A stretch of 64,000 bases of DNA from VAZQ01 sp963821505 (GTDB lineage: Bacteria; Pseudomonadota; Alphaproteobacteria; Rhizobiales; Xanthobacteraceae): positions 24,544-88,543 of the forward strand of contig CAWGEH010000026.1 in assembly GCA_963821505.1 (NCBI GenBank), in the 5' to 3' direction. Under the pieces are notes generated by a model that was given only the letters and a program-made list of their open reading frames with translations, did no database searches and had not been told where the DNA came from. Positions 54,982 through 63,971 of the stretch are shown here, one piece after another. The position numbers were made by a program, and so were the translations under genes. Position 1 is the first letter of the stretch, and every line of letters begins with the position of its first letter.

Positions 54982-55580
54982 CCGAGCGCCCCACCTTTAT
55001 CCTGCGGCTGCGCGCCGAGCCCGGCGTCGTCGACCCGATCCGCGGTTTGCGCGCGTTGCTGAAGACCGCACTGCGCGGGTTGGGGCTGCGCGCGGTCGAC
55101 GTACGCCTAGTCACCATTTCCGAGCTTCGCCGCAACCGCGGCAAGCCGTCTCGATCAATAGCGCAGATCGAGCCGGAGCAAAGCGCGCTGCATGCCGAAA
55201 GGAAAGGTCTCATGGACATGACCAAATATGCGGGGTCGACCTTCATCAAGGTCGAGGACCTTGCAGGTGGGTCGCTACGGAAGACGATCGCAGACGTGGA
55301 AGAGGGCAAGTTCGAAAAGCCGGTCGCGACGTTTCGAGACGGGCCCAAGCTGTCGCTCAACAAGACCAACGTGCGGACGCTGATCCGCGCGTTTGGCGAT
55401 GACAGCAGCGACTGGATCGATCGATTCGTCGAGCTCTACGTGGGCACGGTCTCTGACAAGAACGGCGAGCCGATGCCCAGCGTGCTGGTGCGGCCCGTCC
55501 CGCCGCCGGCTGCGGCAAAGGCAATACCCGGGCCGCAGCCGGCGCGTGGGCCGATGGATGACGAAATACCTTTTAACTGA
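54978..55580 (+). CDS. Hypothetical element protein, possibly two fused genes
   Basis: One frame of 200 residues. Residues 1-45 (FILRLRAEPGVVDPIRGLRA, LLKTALRGLGLRAVDVRLV) look like one small phage-type protein. Residues from about 80 (MDMTKYAGSTFIKVEDLAGG, LNKTNVRTLIRAFGDDSSDW, VLVRPVPPP) look like another, with a strong internal start near 55212 after GAAAGGAAAGGTCTC. In related elements these may be separate genes. The second part has an OB-like or single-strand-binding feel but no clear motif. A strong inverted repeat follows the stop directly. Confidence 0.5.
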   Translation: MTERPTFILRLRAEPGVVDPIRGLRALLKTALRGLGLRAVDVRLVTISELRRNRGKPSRSIAQIEPEQSALHAERKGLMDMTKYAGSTFIKVEDLAGGSLRKTIADVEEGKFEKPVATFRDGPKLSLNKTNVRTLIRAFGDDSSDWIDRFVELYVGTVSDKNGEPMPSVLVRPVPPPAAAKAIPGPQPARGPMDDEIPFN

Positions 55581-55629
55581 GGAGGCGAGAGCGAGAGAGG
55601 CCGGATGCGGGTCCGGCTCTCTCGCCTCC
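55581..55629. repeat. Strong inverted repeat after an element gene
   Basis: Immediately after the TGA, GGAGGCGAGAG begins one arm and CTCTCGCCTCC ends the other, with GGCCGGA/TCCGG inside. No T-run follows. It could regulate read-through into the primase-like gene or protect the mRNA end. Confidence 0.6.
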
Positions 55630-55693
55630 ATGCTTACGCAATGGGCCGCACGGGTCAATCCGATTACGAGCTTTCCGGGCGGGAGCGACAGCA

Positions 55694-57780
55694 ATGATCG
55701 CTTCCTTCGATTGCCAAGATCGCCGAATTGCTCGGCGGCGACGCGCAGGGCGGGCAAGTCCTTTGTCCCGGGCCCGGACATGCCGCGAGCGATCGCAGCC
55801 TATCGGTCAAACCAGATAAGGATGACGCCGAAGGCTTCGTTGTGCATTCGTTTGCCGGTGACGACTTCAAAGCGTGCCGCGATCACGTGCGCGCGAAGCT
55901 TGGCCTGCCGGAACCCAAAAAGAATGGTGGCGGCAAGGCGTGGACGCTGATCAGCCGAGCACATCTATCACGACGAGCACGGCGAGCGGTTTCTCAAAGT
56001 CCGCAAATGCCGCGATGGCGACGGCAAGAAGCAATATCCGCAATATCACTGGGACGGTAACGGCTGGGCGAAGGGAAAGCCGGAAGCGGCCGAAGATACC
56101 GTATCGCTTGCCGCAACTGATCGCGGCGCCAACCGCTGCGATCGTGTATTTCGTCGAGGGCGAGAAAGATGCCGACAACCTCGCCAAGCTCGGCTTCGTG
56201 GCCACGACGGCGATCCGAGGGCGCCGCGGCCAAATGGGATCCGGCGCTCACGCCCTATTTCAAGGATCGGCATGTCGTGATCCTGCCTGATGCCGATCGG
56301 CCCGGCCGTGCGCATGCGGCAGAAGGTCGCCAAGGCGATCAACGGCGTTGCCGCATCGGTGCGGATTCTCGATCTCTATCCCGAGCGGCACGACGGCAGC
56401 GATGTTTCGAATTGGCTTGTGGATGATACTGCTGGCGCGAAGCTGGCGAAGTTGGCGAAAGAGGCGCCGCTATGGGAGCCGGGCGGCGCCACCGACACAG
56501 TCGAACAGGCAGTCGATCGCAGCGAGGGCGCGGCGCCGCGTCCTAAAGCCAAGCCTGAGAAAGTCGATCGTAGCGAAGGCGCGGCATTGCTCGAAGACGT
56601 GCGGCGTTTCCTGGCGCGCTTCGTCATCTATCCGTCGGAGCACGCACACGTCGCGCATGTATTATGGATCGCGCATGCGCATCTCATGGGCGCGTGGGAG
56701 AGCACGCCACGGCTTGCCTTTCTGTCGCCCGAGCCGGCGTCGGGAAAGACCCGATCAATGGAAGTGTCGGAGCTTCTCGTTCCCGATCCGGTCGCGGCCG
56801 TGAACGTCACGCCGGCTTATCTTGTTCCGGAAGGTTGGCGGCGAGGACGGGCCGCCGACGATCTTGTTTGACGAGATCGACACGGTTTTCGGTCGCGAAG
56901 GCGAAGGAGCACGAGGAGCTGCGCGCCCTGTTGAATAGCGGCCATCGGCGCGGCGCCGTTGCTGGTCGTTGTGTCGTCCGTGGCGCGACCGTCGAGACGG
57001 AGGAGATCTCCATCTTATTCGGCCGTCGCGCTGGCCGGGCTTGGCTGGCTGCCGGATACGATCTTGTCGCGCTCGATCATCGTCCGCATGCGCCGGCGCG
57101 CACCGGAGGAAAAGGTCGAGGCGTTCCGGCGCCGGGTTCATGCGCCGATCGGCGAGGCCCTGCGTCGGCGGCTGGCGGGCTGGGCGGCAACGATCCTCGA
57201 CGAGGCGACGGAGGCTCGACCGGAAATGCCGGCCGGCGTCGATGATCGCGACGCCGATATGTGGGAGCCGCTGCTTGGCCGTCGCCGACATTGCCGGCGG
57301 CGAGTGGCCGAAGCGGGCCCGCGAGGCGGCGATGGCGCTGGTGGCGGTGGCCCGCGAGGTCGAGCCGAGCCTGAACATCCGGCTGCTGGCCGATCTGCGG
57401 ACCGTGTTCGGCGACGAAGAGCAGATGACCACGAAGACAGATCCTGGCCGAGCTGTGCGTGCTCGAGGATGCGCCCTGGAACGATCTCAAGGGCAAGCCG
57501 CTCAGCGACAACCAACTGGCCCGACGGCTGAGGCAATACGGCGTGAAGTCGAAGAATGTTCGAATTGGGGACGCCGTCCTCAAGGGCTATGCCCGCGCCG
57601 ATCTCTATGACGTCATGGCGGCGCTACCTTCCCCCCTTAGCCGATAAACCCGCTACAGCCGCTACAGCCGCTACATCGCAGTCTTTTCAAGACGTTAGCG
57701 TAGCGGCCGCAGAATCCAAAGCCGCTACAGACGAGCCGAGCCGCTACAGGAGGCTCCGATGTAGCGCCTGTAGCGGGTGA
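55694..57780 (+). pseudogene. Toprim/DUF3631 primase-helicase-like gene, several frameshifts
   Basis: Pieces in all three frames make one protein of nearly 700 residues: IAKIAELLGGDAQGGQVLCP with CPGPGH (zinc-finger-like start), a Toprim segment (AIVYFVEGEKDADNLAKLGF), a DUF3631 ATPase segment with a Walker A-like PEPASGKTRS near 56740 and Walker B-like TILFDEIDTVFG near 56865, and a C-terminal winged-helix-like end (LEDAPWNDLKGKPLSDNQLA). At least five frame changes are needed. Toprim-ATPase proteins of this type prime and unwind DNA for replication of phages and satellites. The last 40 codons overlap the iteron array. Confidence 0.7.
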
Positions 57781-57859
57781 CGTAGAGGCTTGTAGCGGCT
57801 CCCCTTATGGAAGAAATGCCGATGAAATGGGTATTGTAGCGCCTGTAGCGGCTGTAGCG
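57651..57859. repeat. Symmetric array of CGCTACA/TGTAGCG units, candidate replication origin
   Basis: Eleven exact copies of a 7-mer lie in 209 bp. Five read CGCTACA (57651, 57660, 57669, 57723, 57742) and six read TGTAGCG (57760, 57769, 57791, 57835, 57844, 57853). The outer units form triplets with exact 9-bp spacing in opposite orientation. All forward copies lie left of all reverse copies. An AT-richer stretch (57805-57835) sits between reverse units. Iterons beside a primase-helicase gene are the known layout of satellite and plasmid origins. Confidence 0.7.
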
Positions 57860-58081
57860 CCTTTTCCGGGGAATGGGGGCGACGAGCCGGGCTTGAGCGA
57901 GCGGGAGATCAAGGCTCTTGCCCGCTGGTACGAGGACCGCGCCGATGCCCTGCGCCATGATGGAATTGAAGTGGATCAAGAGGAACTGGATGCCGGCTTA
58001 CGGCAGGTGCTCCGCGAGCGGGTGCTCCCTGAATTCATCGAGTACGAGTTCGAGAGGATCATGAGGGCTGTGTTCAACTGA
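57827..58081 (+). CDS. Small acidic hypothetical protein
   Basis: An 84-residue protein. The first 15 residues (MGIVAPVAAVAPFPG) are encoded by the last iteron triplet. The rest is helical and acidic (LSEREIKALARWYEDRADAL, VLPEFIEYEFERIMRAVF). GGAAGA lies about 12 bp upstream. It is the last gene of the element operon and has no recognised family. The N-terminus could start later if the iterons are not translated. Confidence 0.5.
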   Translation: MGIVAPVAAVAPFPGNGGDEPGLSEREIKALARWYEDRADALRHDGIEVDQEELDAGLRQVLRERVLPEFIEYEFERIMRAVFN

Positions 58082-58251
58082 ACGCAGGGGGAACCGCCTC
58101 CGCCCGCGCGTTTCTATGGCCGGATAACGTCGTAGTTCTGACATGATGCCCCCGGTCGAGTTGTCCGCGGTATCCGGCGCGCGTTCTACGCCAATCCCGG
58201 CCGCGAGCCGCCAACGGGTGGCAATACTTGCACCCCGGGTAGCTGCAGAAA

Positions 58252-58660
58252 TTACCTCCAAAAGTCCTTGAACCGATCCGTGAGCCAGGGATACTTCCCG
58301 GGATTCTGCTGGGCGCGCCGCAACACAGCGATCGCCCCGACGACGAGATGCGCCGCAGTAGCGATCTCCCTGCTTGGAGATCGGTCCGAGCTTCTGCTTG
58401 CCCCCGGTCGAATCCTGCCGCGGCACCAGTCCGATCCAGGCCGCGAAATCGCGTCCCGACCGGAAGATAGTCGGGTCCGCCACCGTCGCCACGATCGCAG
58501 TCGCCCCGATAACCCCGATGCCCGGGATCGCCTCAACCCGCTGGCTCGCCTCGCTCGAGCGATGCTGCATCTTGATCCGCTTTTCGATCGCTCCGATCAC
58601 ACTCTCCAACGCCTCAAGCTGCACAGCCAGCAGCCCAACTCTGCGTGCTGGGCGCTAGAC
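58252..58660 (-). pseudogene. C-terminal fragment of an IS110-family transposase
   Basis: The minus strand reads LEALESVIGAIEKRIKMQHR, IPGIGVIGATAIVATVADPT and FAAWIGLVPRQDSTGGKQKL, the Transposase_20 domain of IS110 elements. After GPISKQGD the frame changes and continues VVGAIAVLRRAQQNPGKYPW. The DEDD catalytic N-terminus is missing, cut near 58660. It is not functional and marks insertion and deletion at the right side of the element. Confidence 0.75.
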
Positions 58661-58674
58661 AGTCCTAACCGGAA

Positions 58675-58794
58675 TCACTCGCGCGTGGCGAGCGTGACAA
58701 GCACCAGCGTGGCGATCAACAGGGCGAGGACAGCAAGCACCAGCAAGGCGATCTGCGGGGTGATGAACGACATGATGTCGTCGATCTTAGGCAT
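58675..58794 (-). CDS. 39-residue single-helix membrane peptide
   Basis: A short open frame: ATG at 58792-58794, TGA at 58675-58677. The product begins MPKIDDIMSF, has one strong transmembrane helix (QIALLVLAVLALLIATLVLV) and ends TLATRE. Codon use is natural, with third-position G/C. It starts 5 bp after the stop of the radical SAM gene on the same strand, so it is probably co-translated. It is too short for routine gene calling. It may be a partner or substrate of the enzyme, or an unrelated small membrane protein. Confidence 0.55.
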   Translation of the reverse strand: MPKIDDIMSFITPQIALLVLAVLALLIATLVLVTLATRE

Positions 58795-58799
58795 GGCGA

Positions 58800-60611
58800 T
58801 CACCGTGAGAAAGGCGTGCTCTCCCGGATCGCGTCGTCACGGTGCATGCGCGCGAGCGCGGCTTCGCCGCCGGCGGTCGCGTGGTAGAGATCGAGCGCCT
58901 CGAATTCGTCGTCTCGTGGCGGCGCGATCGCGAGGTCCGTGTAGGTCCAGCGGTTCGGCGCCGCTAGCACTTCGTCGAGGATGGACTTGCATTGCCGATA
59001 TACCGACCAGTAACGCCACATCTTGACGGCGCTCTCCCCGAGATAGCGCGGATAGAATAGGGCCGGATTCTCTCGCGGCAGGCCATCCCGACGGTCGCGG
59101 CGGAATTTTCGCCGAAATGCACCGCCTTCGAGCGGATGAACGCCTTCGTATGCGCTCACGAGCTTGAACCACAGAAGCGTCGTCAGAGTCGTCTTCGGCC
59201 GCCCAAGGCGGCAGGCCGCGGCGCGGCGCAGGATCGTGCGGATATGCTCAGGAGCATAGAAGGCTTCCCAGGCCGCGCGATAGGCGTCCTCCCATTCCGC
59301 ATCCGACATTTTGGGATGATGCGCCACGCGATGATTGAGGTCGTACTTGTTCATGTCGGGATCCATCGAGACCCCCTTTTGCCAAAGTACTTTGTGGTCC
59401 TCTGACCCGGGCAACGGAGTGAGATAAAATAATTCGAGGATGTCGAGAGGCAGCTCACGCTTGATGATCTCGATGTCGCGCAGGATCGATGCCTTGCTGT
59501 CGCCAGGAAACCCGATGATGTAGCCGGCACAGGTGATGGCACCGTGCTCGCGCCATTTCTGCAGCATCCGCCGGTAGTCAGTGATCTTGTTCTGGCGTTT
59601 CTTGGCCGCGATGAGATTGTCCGGGTTGATGTTCTCCAGTCCAATGAACACTCGGCGGACGCCTGCCTGGGCTGCCTTCTCAATAAAATTCGGGATCTTG
59701 TGGCACAGCGTGTCGACCTGGATGGTGAAGCCAATCTTCGGGCAATCGCTAGCGCGCAACTCGATCAGGCGGTCGAACAGCAGCTCCCAATCGCGGTTAC
59801 GAGCGAAATTGTCATCGGTGATGAAAAACCGCCTGATGTTCCGGGCATAGTTCTCGCGGACAATCTTTTCAAGATCGTCCGGCGAACGGAATTTACTCTT
59901 GCGGCCCTGCACGTTGATGATCGTGCAGAAGGAGCATTGGTAAGGACATCCGCGTCCCAGATCGATGCTCGAGAGCGATCCGGAGGTTCGGCGGACGTGC
60001 TTTCGTGGCAGGATGGGCGGCGGCTGCCCTTGCAGATTTGGGAGCTTGTCCATGTGATTGTAGAGCGGCGCGAGTTTCCCGTCCCATGCATCGCGCAAGA
60101 CCGCGTCGAACCGGCCCTCTTCGGCCTCGCCGGCAAAAAACGAAATACCTAACGCTTGCGCTTCGCGCATGTCCTGCGGCATTTCCGGCAACATGGCGAT
60201 GCAGCCTGAAATGTGGAAGCCGCCGATGCAGACCGGCAGTTCGGCGGCAAGGAATGGACGGGCGAGGTCGACGGCGCGTGGAAATTGGTTGGACTGCACG
60301 CCGACAAGACCGATCAACGCCTTACCCCCCGCCTTGCGGATCTCTCGGATGATCCGGTCCGGCTGGACCCGCCGGTTGGTCTCGTCATAGGTATACAGGC
60401 GGATTTCGACATCGGGTCCAAGCACATTCCGGCGGTGTGCATCCTCCGCCAGGCCGTTCAGGCATGCCAGCGTGTTGGAGGGAATGGCCGACCGGAACCA
60501 TTGAATGGGATAGCCGTCGTCATCGTAGTGCGTCGGCTTGATCATCACGAAATGGAAAAGCCGCCCTGCAAGAGCCGGAGAGATCAGTACTGCGTCGCTC
60601 CTTGAACCCAT
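58800..60611 (-). CDS. B12-binding-type radical SAM protein
   Basis: A 603-residue enzyme. Residues 60-190 resemble the cobalamin-binding-type domain of this superfamily (IIREIRKAGGKALIGLVGVQ, LPVCIGGFHISGC), though the classical DxHxxG is not evident. The radical SAM core has the cluster motif GCPYQCSFCTI near residue 225 (CxxxCxxC), then RRFFITDDNFARN and VRRVFIGLENINPDN. The C-terminal 150 residues are basic and helical, without a known domain. The reaction is unknown. The start may be Met 23 (MIKPTHYDDDGYPIQWF), which begins the conserved part. A 39-residue peptide gene follows after 5 bp. Confidence 0.85.
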   Translation of the reverse strand: MGSRSDAVLISPALAGRLFHFVMIKPTHYDDDGYPIQWFRSAIPSNTLACLNGLAEDAHRRNVLGPDVEIRLYTYDETNRRVQPDRIIREIRKAGGKALIGLVGVQSNQFPRAVDLARPFLAAELPVCIGGFHISGCIAMLPEMPQDMREAQALGISFFAGEAEEGRFDAVLRDAWDGKLAPLYNHMDKLPNLQGQPPPILPRKHVRRTSGSLSSIDLGRGCPYQCSFCTIINVQGRKSKFRSPDDLEKIVRENYARNIRRFFITDDNFARNRDWELLFDRLIELRASDCPKIGFTIQVDTLCHKIPNFIEKAAQAGVRRVFIGLENINPDNLIAAKKRQNKITDYRRMLQKWREHGAITCAGYIIGFPGDSKASILRDIEIIKRELPLDILELFYLTPLPGSEDHKVLWQKGVSMDPDMNKYDLNHRVAHHPKMSDAEWEDAYRAAWEAFYAPEHIRTILRRAAACRLGRPKTTLTTLLWFKLVSAYEGVHPLEGGAFRRKFRRDRRDGLPRENPALFYPRYLGESAVKMWRYWSVYRQCKSILDEVLAAPNRWTYTDLAIAPPRDDEFEALDLYHATAGGEAALARMHRDDAIRESTPFSR

Positions 60612-60754
60612 AGCTGACCCTTACTGCTTCCACGGGGTGGTCTCAACTGACATCGACCTACCGACGTGGCACAATAAAATCCCTCCGGAATGGAGCATTG
60701 CAATGCCGCTGCAGCGAGGCGAGCTACCGGCCCTCCGATGATACCGGCCCTCCG

Positions 60755-61051
60755 ATGAAATGGAAGGACCACCCTAACTTGCGCAAGCGGCCGCGCGCGC
60801 CGTCCAAGGGGCGCGGGCCGGTTCAGCGGGCAATCAGGCGCGCCTTTGCCGCGAGCGGTACCGAGGCGCTGACTTCGAGCGCGATCTATGACTGGGCACA
60901 CATCCGCCGCCGGCGGGGCCGCCGCAAGTCGATGTCGTTCGGCATCTATTCGCGGACGCTGCGGACGCTCCGGGCAATGTGTGATCCGGTCGAGCGCGGG
61001 CCGCCGCATGGTGCGTGGCTGTGGCGATTGCGCAACACTGTAGACGATTAA
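60755..61051 (+). CDS. Small basic hypothetical protein beside the recombinase
   Basis: A 98-residue protein starting MKWKDHPNLRKRPRAPSKGR. It is very basic at the N-terminus, then shows a winged-helix-like pattern (IRRAFAASGTEALTSSAIYD, WAHIRRRRGRR) and ends WLWRLRNTVDD. It could bind DNA. It lies 150 bp upstream of the serine recombinase on the same strand. I do not recognise the family; the start at 60755 is the last Met before the conserved-looking part. Confidence 0.5.
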   Translation: MKWKDHPNLRKRPRAPSKGRGPVQRAIRRAFAASGTEALTSSAIYDWAHIRRRRGRRKSMSFGIYSRTLRTLRAMCDPVERGPPHGAWLWRLRNTVDD

Positions 61052-61200
61052 GCACTGTGTGGAAAAACCCTCATAAAAACGAGCTTCGTGATCGCAACAA
61101 AACCGGCCTTTTCCGCGATCGCTTTCGATGTATGCTAAAACAGCCGTTTTTCCACGCGGTGTATGGTATGGTTCGGCGTCTCAAATCGGGAGGCCAAGCC

Positions 61201-61815
61201 ATGCGCCCAGCGGTTATCTACCTCCGCGTCAGCACCATCGAACAGACCACGGCCAACCAAGAGCGTGAACTGCGCGAGATCGCCAGCCGCATGGGCTGCG
61301 AGATCGTCAAGGTCTACCGGGACCATGGCATCAGTGGCGCCAAAGGCCGCGACAAGCGACCGGCCTTCGACAAGCTGTGCCGCGACGCCGCGCGACGCGA
61401 ATTCGACATGGTCATGGCGTGGTCGGTGGACCGGCTGGGCCGCAGCCTGCAGGACTTGGTCGGTTTCCTGTCCGAGCTGCACGCACTCAAGATCGATCTC
61501 TTCCTGCGTCAACAGGGGCTCGACACCACGACGCCTGCCGGCAAGGCGATGTTTCAGATGATGGGTGTATTTGCCGAGTTCGAGCGCGCCATGATCGCGG
61601 AACGCGTCCGCGCGGGACTTGCGAGGGCCAGGAGCGAGGGGAAGCGTCTTGGTCGGCCTCCGATAGCCCCTGCGCTGGAGAAACGAATCCGTGAGGCTCT
61701 GGCAACTCCTGGGCGGCCTGGCATACGGGTCATTGCCGAGCGGTTCGGCGTCAATCCATCGACGGTGCAGCGCATCAGCCGCCCTTTCGACGGCGCAAGC
61801 GTCGCCGTGGCGTAG
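61201..61815 (+). CDS. Serine recombinase (resolvase/invertase type)
   Basis: A 204-residue serine recombinase. The catalytic serine is S11 in VIYLRVSTIEQTTANQ; conserved arginines follow in the MAWSVDRLGRSLQDLVGFL segment near residue 72, with the dimer helix AMFQMMGVFAEFERAMIAER near 120. The C-terminal helix-turn-helix (IRVIAERFGVNPSTVQRISR) is of the Hin type. GGGAGGCC precedes the ATG. It could invert or resolve DNA in this accessory region; no recombination site pair was identified. Confidence 0.9.
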   Translation: MRPAVIYLRVSTIEQTTANQERELREIASRMGCEIVKVYRDHGISGAKGRDKRPAFDKLCRDAARREFDMVMAWSVDRLGRSLQDLVGFLSELHALKIDLFLRQQGLDTTTPAGKAMFQMMGVFAEFERAMIAERVRAGLARARSEGKRLGRPPIAPALEKRIREALATPGRPGIRVIAERFGVNPSTVQRISRPFDGASVAVA

Positions 61816-62030
61816 CCGCTAGGGGCGCGAAAAGAGGCATATGATCCCCTGGGGCTAGTCGTCTATTTCCAGACAGATACCACCGAACCGCTATCTGCCA
61901 TTGGAAGTGCCTGAGGGCCCGGCCGCCGCCACCTCGATTCAGAACAATTCAGGTCGCCCATAAGACTTGCCAAGCCACTCTATGGCAGGCTGAGAGTGCG
62001 GTAGACCGACTCCGGAGGGGGAGGTCCAAC

Positions 62031-62999
62031 ATGAGACGTCGCGAGTTCATCACGCTGCTCGGCGGCGCGGCGGCGTGGCCGTTGATGGGGTACGCGCAGG
62101 AGATTCCGGTTATCGGGATTCTGCTGCCCCGGCGGCAGGACCGCTTCACGACCAAATAACCGCGTTCCGCCTCGGGCTGAGCCAATCCGGATTTGTGGAA
62201 GGTGACAATGTGGCTATCGAATACCGATGGGCCGAGGGGCATTACGATCGACTTCCATCAATGGCCGACGATCTGGTCGGCCGCAGGGTCGCCGTGATAG
62301 TTGCGCTTGCACCAGCGGCGGCGGTGGCAGCAAAGGCATCGACCGCGACAATTCCTATTGTGTTCGTGATCGGCGCTGATCCGGTTGAGCTCAGGTTGAT
62401 CAGGAGCCTCAACCAGCCGGGCGGAAATGTCACCGGCGTGAATTTTCTCATCAATGCGCTGGGGGGCAAACGCCTACAGCTCATTCGCGAATTGGTCCCA
62501 ACTGCTGGTACGGTCGGACTGCTGGTCAATCCGAGCGCTCCAGGAACTGACCTCGACCGTCAGGAGGCTGAACAGGTCGCCAAGGCGGTCGGTCAGAAAC
62601 TTCTCGTCGTGAACGCCACTACCGAGCGTGATTTCGAGGCGGCGTTTGCGATGCTCGTTCGCGAGCGGGTTGGCGCGCTTATTATTAGCCCTGATGCATT
62701 ATTCACAACTAATCGCGTCCAGCTAGTCGCACTGGCGGCGCATGACTCGCTGCCGACCATCTATCACCTCCGGGAAGCGGTGGCGGCTGGCGGACTGATT
62801 AGTTATGGCACGAGCATAACGGACGCCCACCGCCTCGCGGCGCTTACGCCGGCCGCATTCTTAAAGGCGAAAAGGCCGCCGATTTGCCGGTTCAGCAATC
62901 CACGAAATTCGAACTGGTGATCAATCTCAGGACGGCCAGGCGCTCGGCCTCACCGTGCCGGACAAACTGCTCGCGCTCGCCGACGAGGTGATCGAATGA
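62031..62999 (+). pseudogene. ABC_sub_bind receptor gene, broken, tandem copy 1
   Basis: The signal sequence MRRREFITLLGGAAAWPLMG follows GGAGGTCCAAC. A frame change near 62130 leads to the long body QITAFRLGLSQSGFVEGDNV, PIVFVIGADPVELRLIRSLN and QPGGNVTGVNFLINALGG. A second break near 62840 is needed to reach the C-terminus TKFELVINLR and LLALADEVIE. The stop at 62997 overlaps the next copy's start (ATGA). The family imports small organic solutes; several neighbouring copies are common in such genomes. Confidence 0.78.
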
Positions 63000-63971
63000 C
63001 TGTGGGGCGCCGCGAGTTCATCACGCTGCTCGGCGGCGCGGCCTCGGCGCCGCTGGCGGCGCGCGCGCAGGAGCCAGGCCGGACGTATCGCCTCGGCGGC
63101 TTGTCCCCCAGCCCACGTGAAGCACCGCAAATCGTCGCACTGTTCGAAGAACTTCGGCGGTCCGGCTTCATCGAGGGTCAGAACCTCACAATCGATTGGC
63201 GGGGGTATGGACAGCGCGTTGAGCTGGTTTCGGAGTTTGCGGCGGAACTGGTCGAGCGCACGTCGATGTCATTATGGCCGGCGGAGATTTTGGAATTCGC
63301 GCCGCACAGCAGGCGACGGCCACAATTCCAATCGTCGGATTTACCGACGATATGCTGGATCCCCAACTCGTCAATTCGCTCGCCCACCCCGGCGGTAATA
63401 CGACCGGCGTTAGCTTGTTGGCTACTGACCTCGACGGCAAGCGGCAGGAAATTTTGATCGAGGCGGCGCCCGGAGTTCGCCGCATGGCGGCATTCGCCGA
63501 TATCGGCACGAGCTCCCGCGCCAGCTTCAAGCGCTACGGGATGCGGCTCACGCCCGCGGGGTCGAGCTGTCGATCCATCAGGTCGCCAAAGCCGAGGAGA
63601 TCGCGCCAGCAATCGATGCCGCGAAGGCGTCGAATGCCGCCGCACTCAACATCCTGGCCTCGCCTCTCCTGTTCGCCAATCGCAAGATCATCATTGAACG
63701 TGCCGCGACGCTGCGCCTGCCGGCGATTTACCAGTGGCCGGAAGTGGCAGAGGAAGGAGGCTTCATCGGCTATGGCCCGCGCCTCGTCCAGCTCTTTCGG
63801 GTTTTGCTGGCCCGGCAATTCATCAAGATTTTACGCGGCGCGAAACCGCTGGATCTGCCGGTCGAGCAGCCGACGAACTTCGAGCTGGTCATCGATCTCC
63901 GGACCGCGAAGGAGATCGGTCACGAGGTTCCCGCCGGGCTCGTGCTTCGCGCAGACAAGGTGATCGAATGA
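62996..63971 (+). pseudogene. ABC_sub_bind receptor gene, broken, tandem copy 2
   Basis: It starts with MTVGRREFITLLGGAASAPL directly overlapping the previous stop, continues YRLGGLSPSPREAPQIVALF and FIEGQNLTIDWRGYGQRVEL, then changes frame near 63270 (IPIVGFTDDMLDPQLVNSLA, HPGGNTTGVSLLATDLDG) and again near 63540, ending EQPTNFELVIDLRTAKEIGH and VLRADKVIE. Two or more indels break it. Its stop again overlaps the start of the next copy. Confidence 0.78.

Larger units (their letters stand above)
50726..58081 (+). mobile_element. Integrative element with phage-satellite-like gene content
   Basis: A co-directional set: tyrosine integrase, degraded accessory gene, excisionase-type helix-turn-helix protein, Cys-rich and TSCPD-like small proteins, VRR-NUC nuclease, hypothetical protein, and a Toprim/DUF3631 primase-helicase-like gene, followed by an iteron array and a last small gene. 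Start/stop overlaps (54323/54326, 54631/54634, 54978/54981) show a tight operon. No capsid, tail, packaging or lysis genes are present. The left limit is set by the integrase; the right limit and attachment sites were not identified. Confidence 0.6.

Noticed and set aside
57651..57859. A CRISPR array at the regular repeats near 57.7 kb
   Set aside because: Units are 7-9 bp, occur in both orientations and have no spacers of constant length; no cas gene is nearby.
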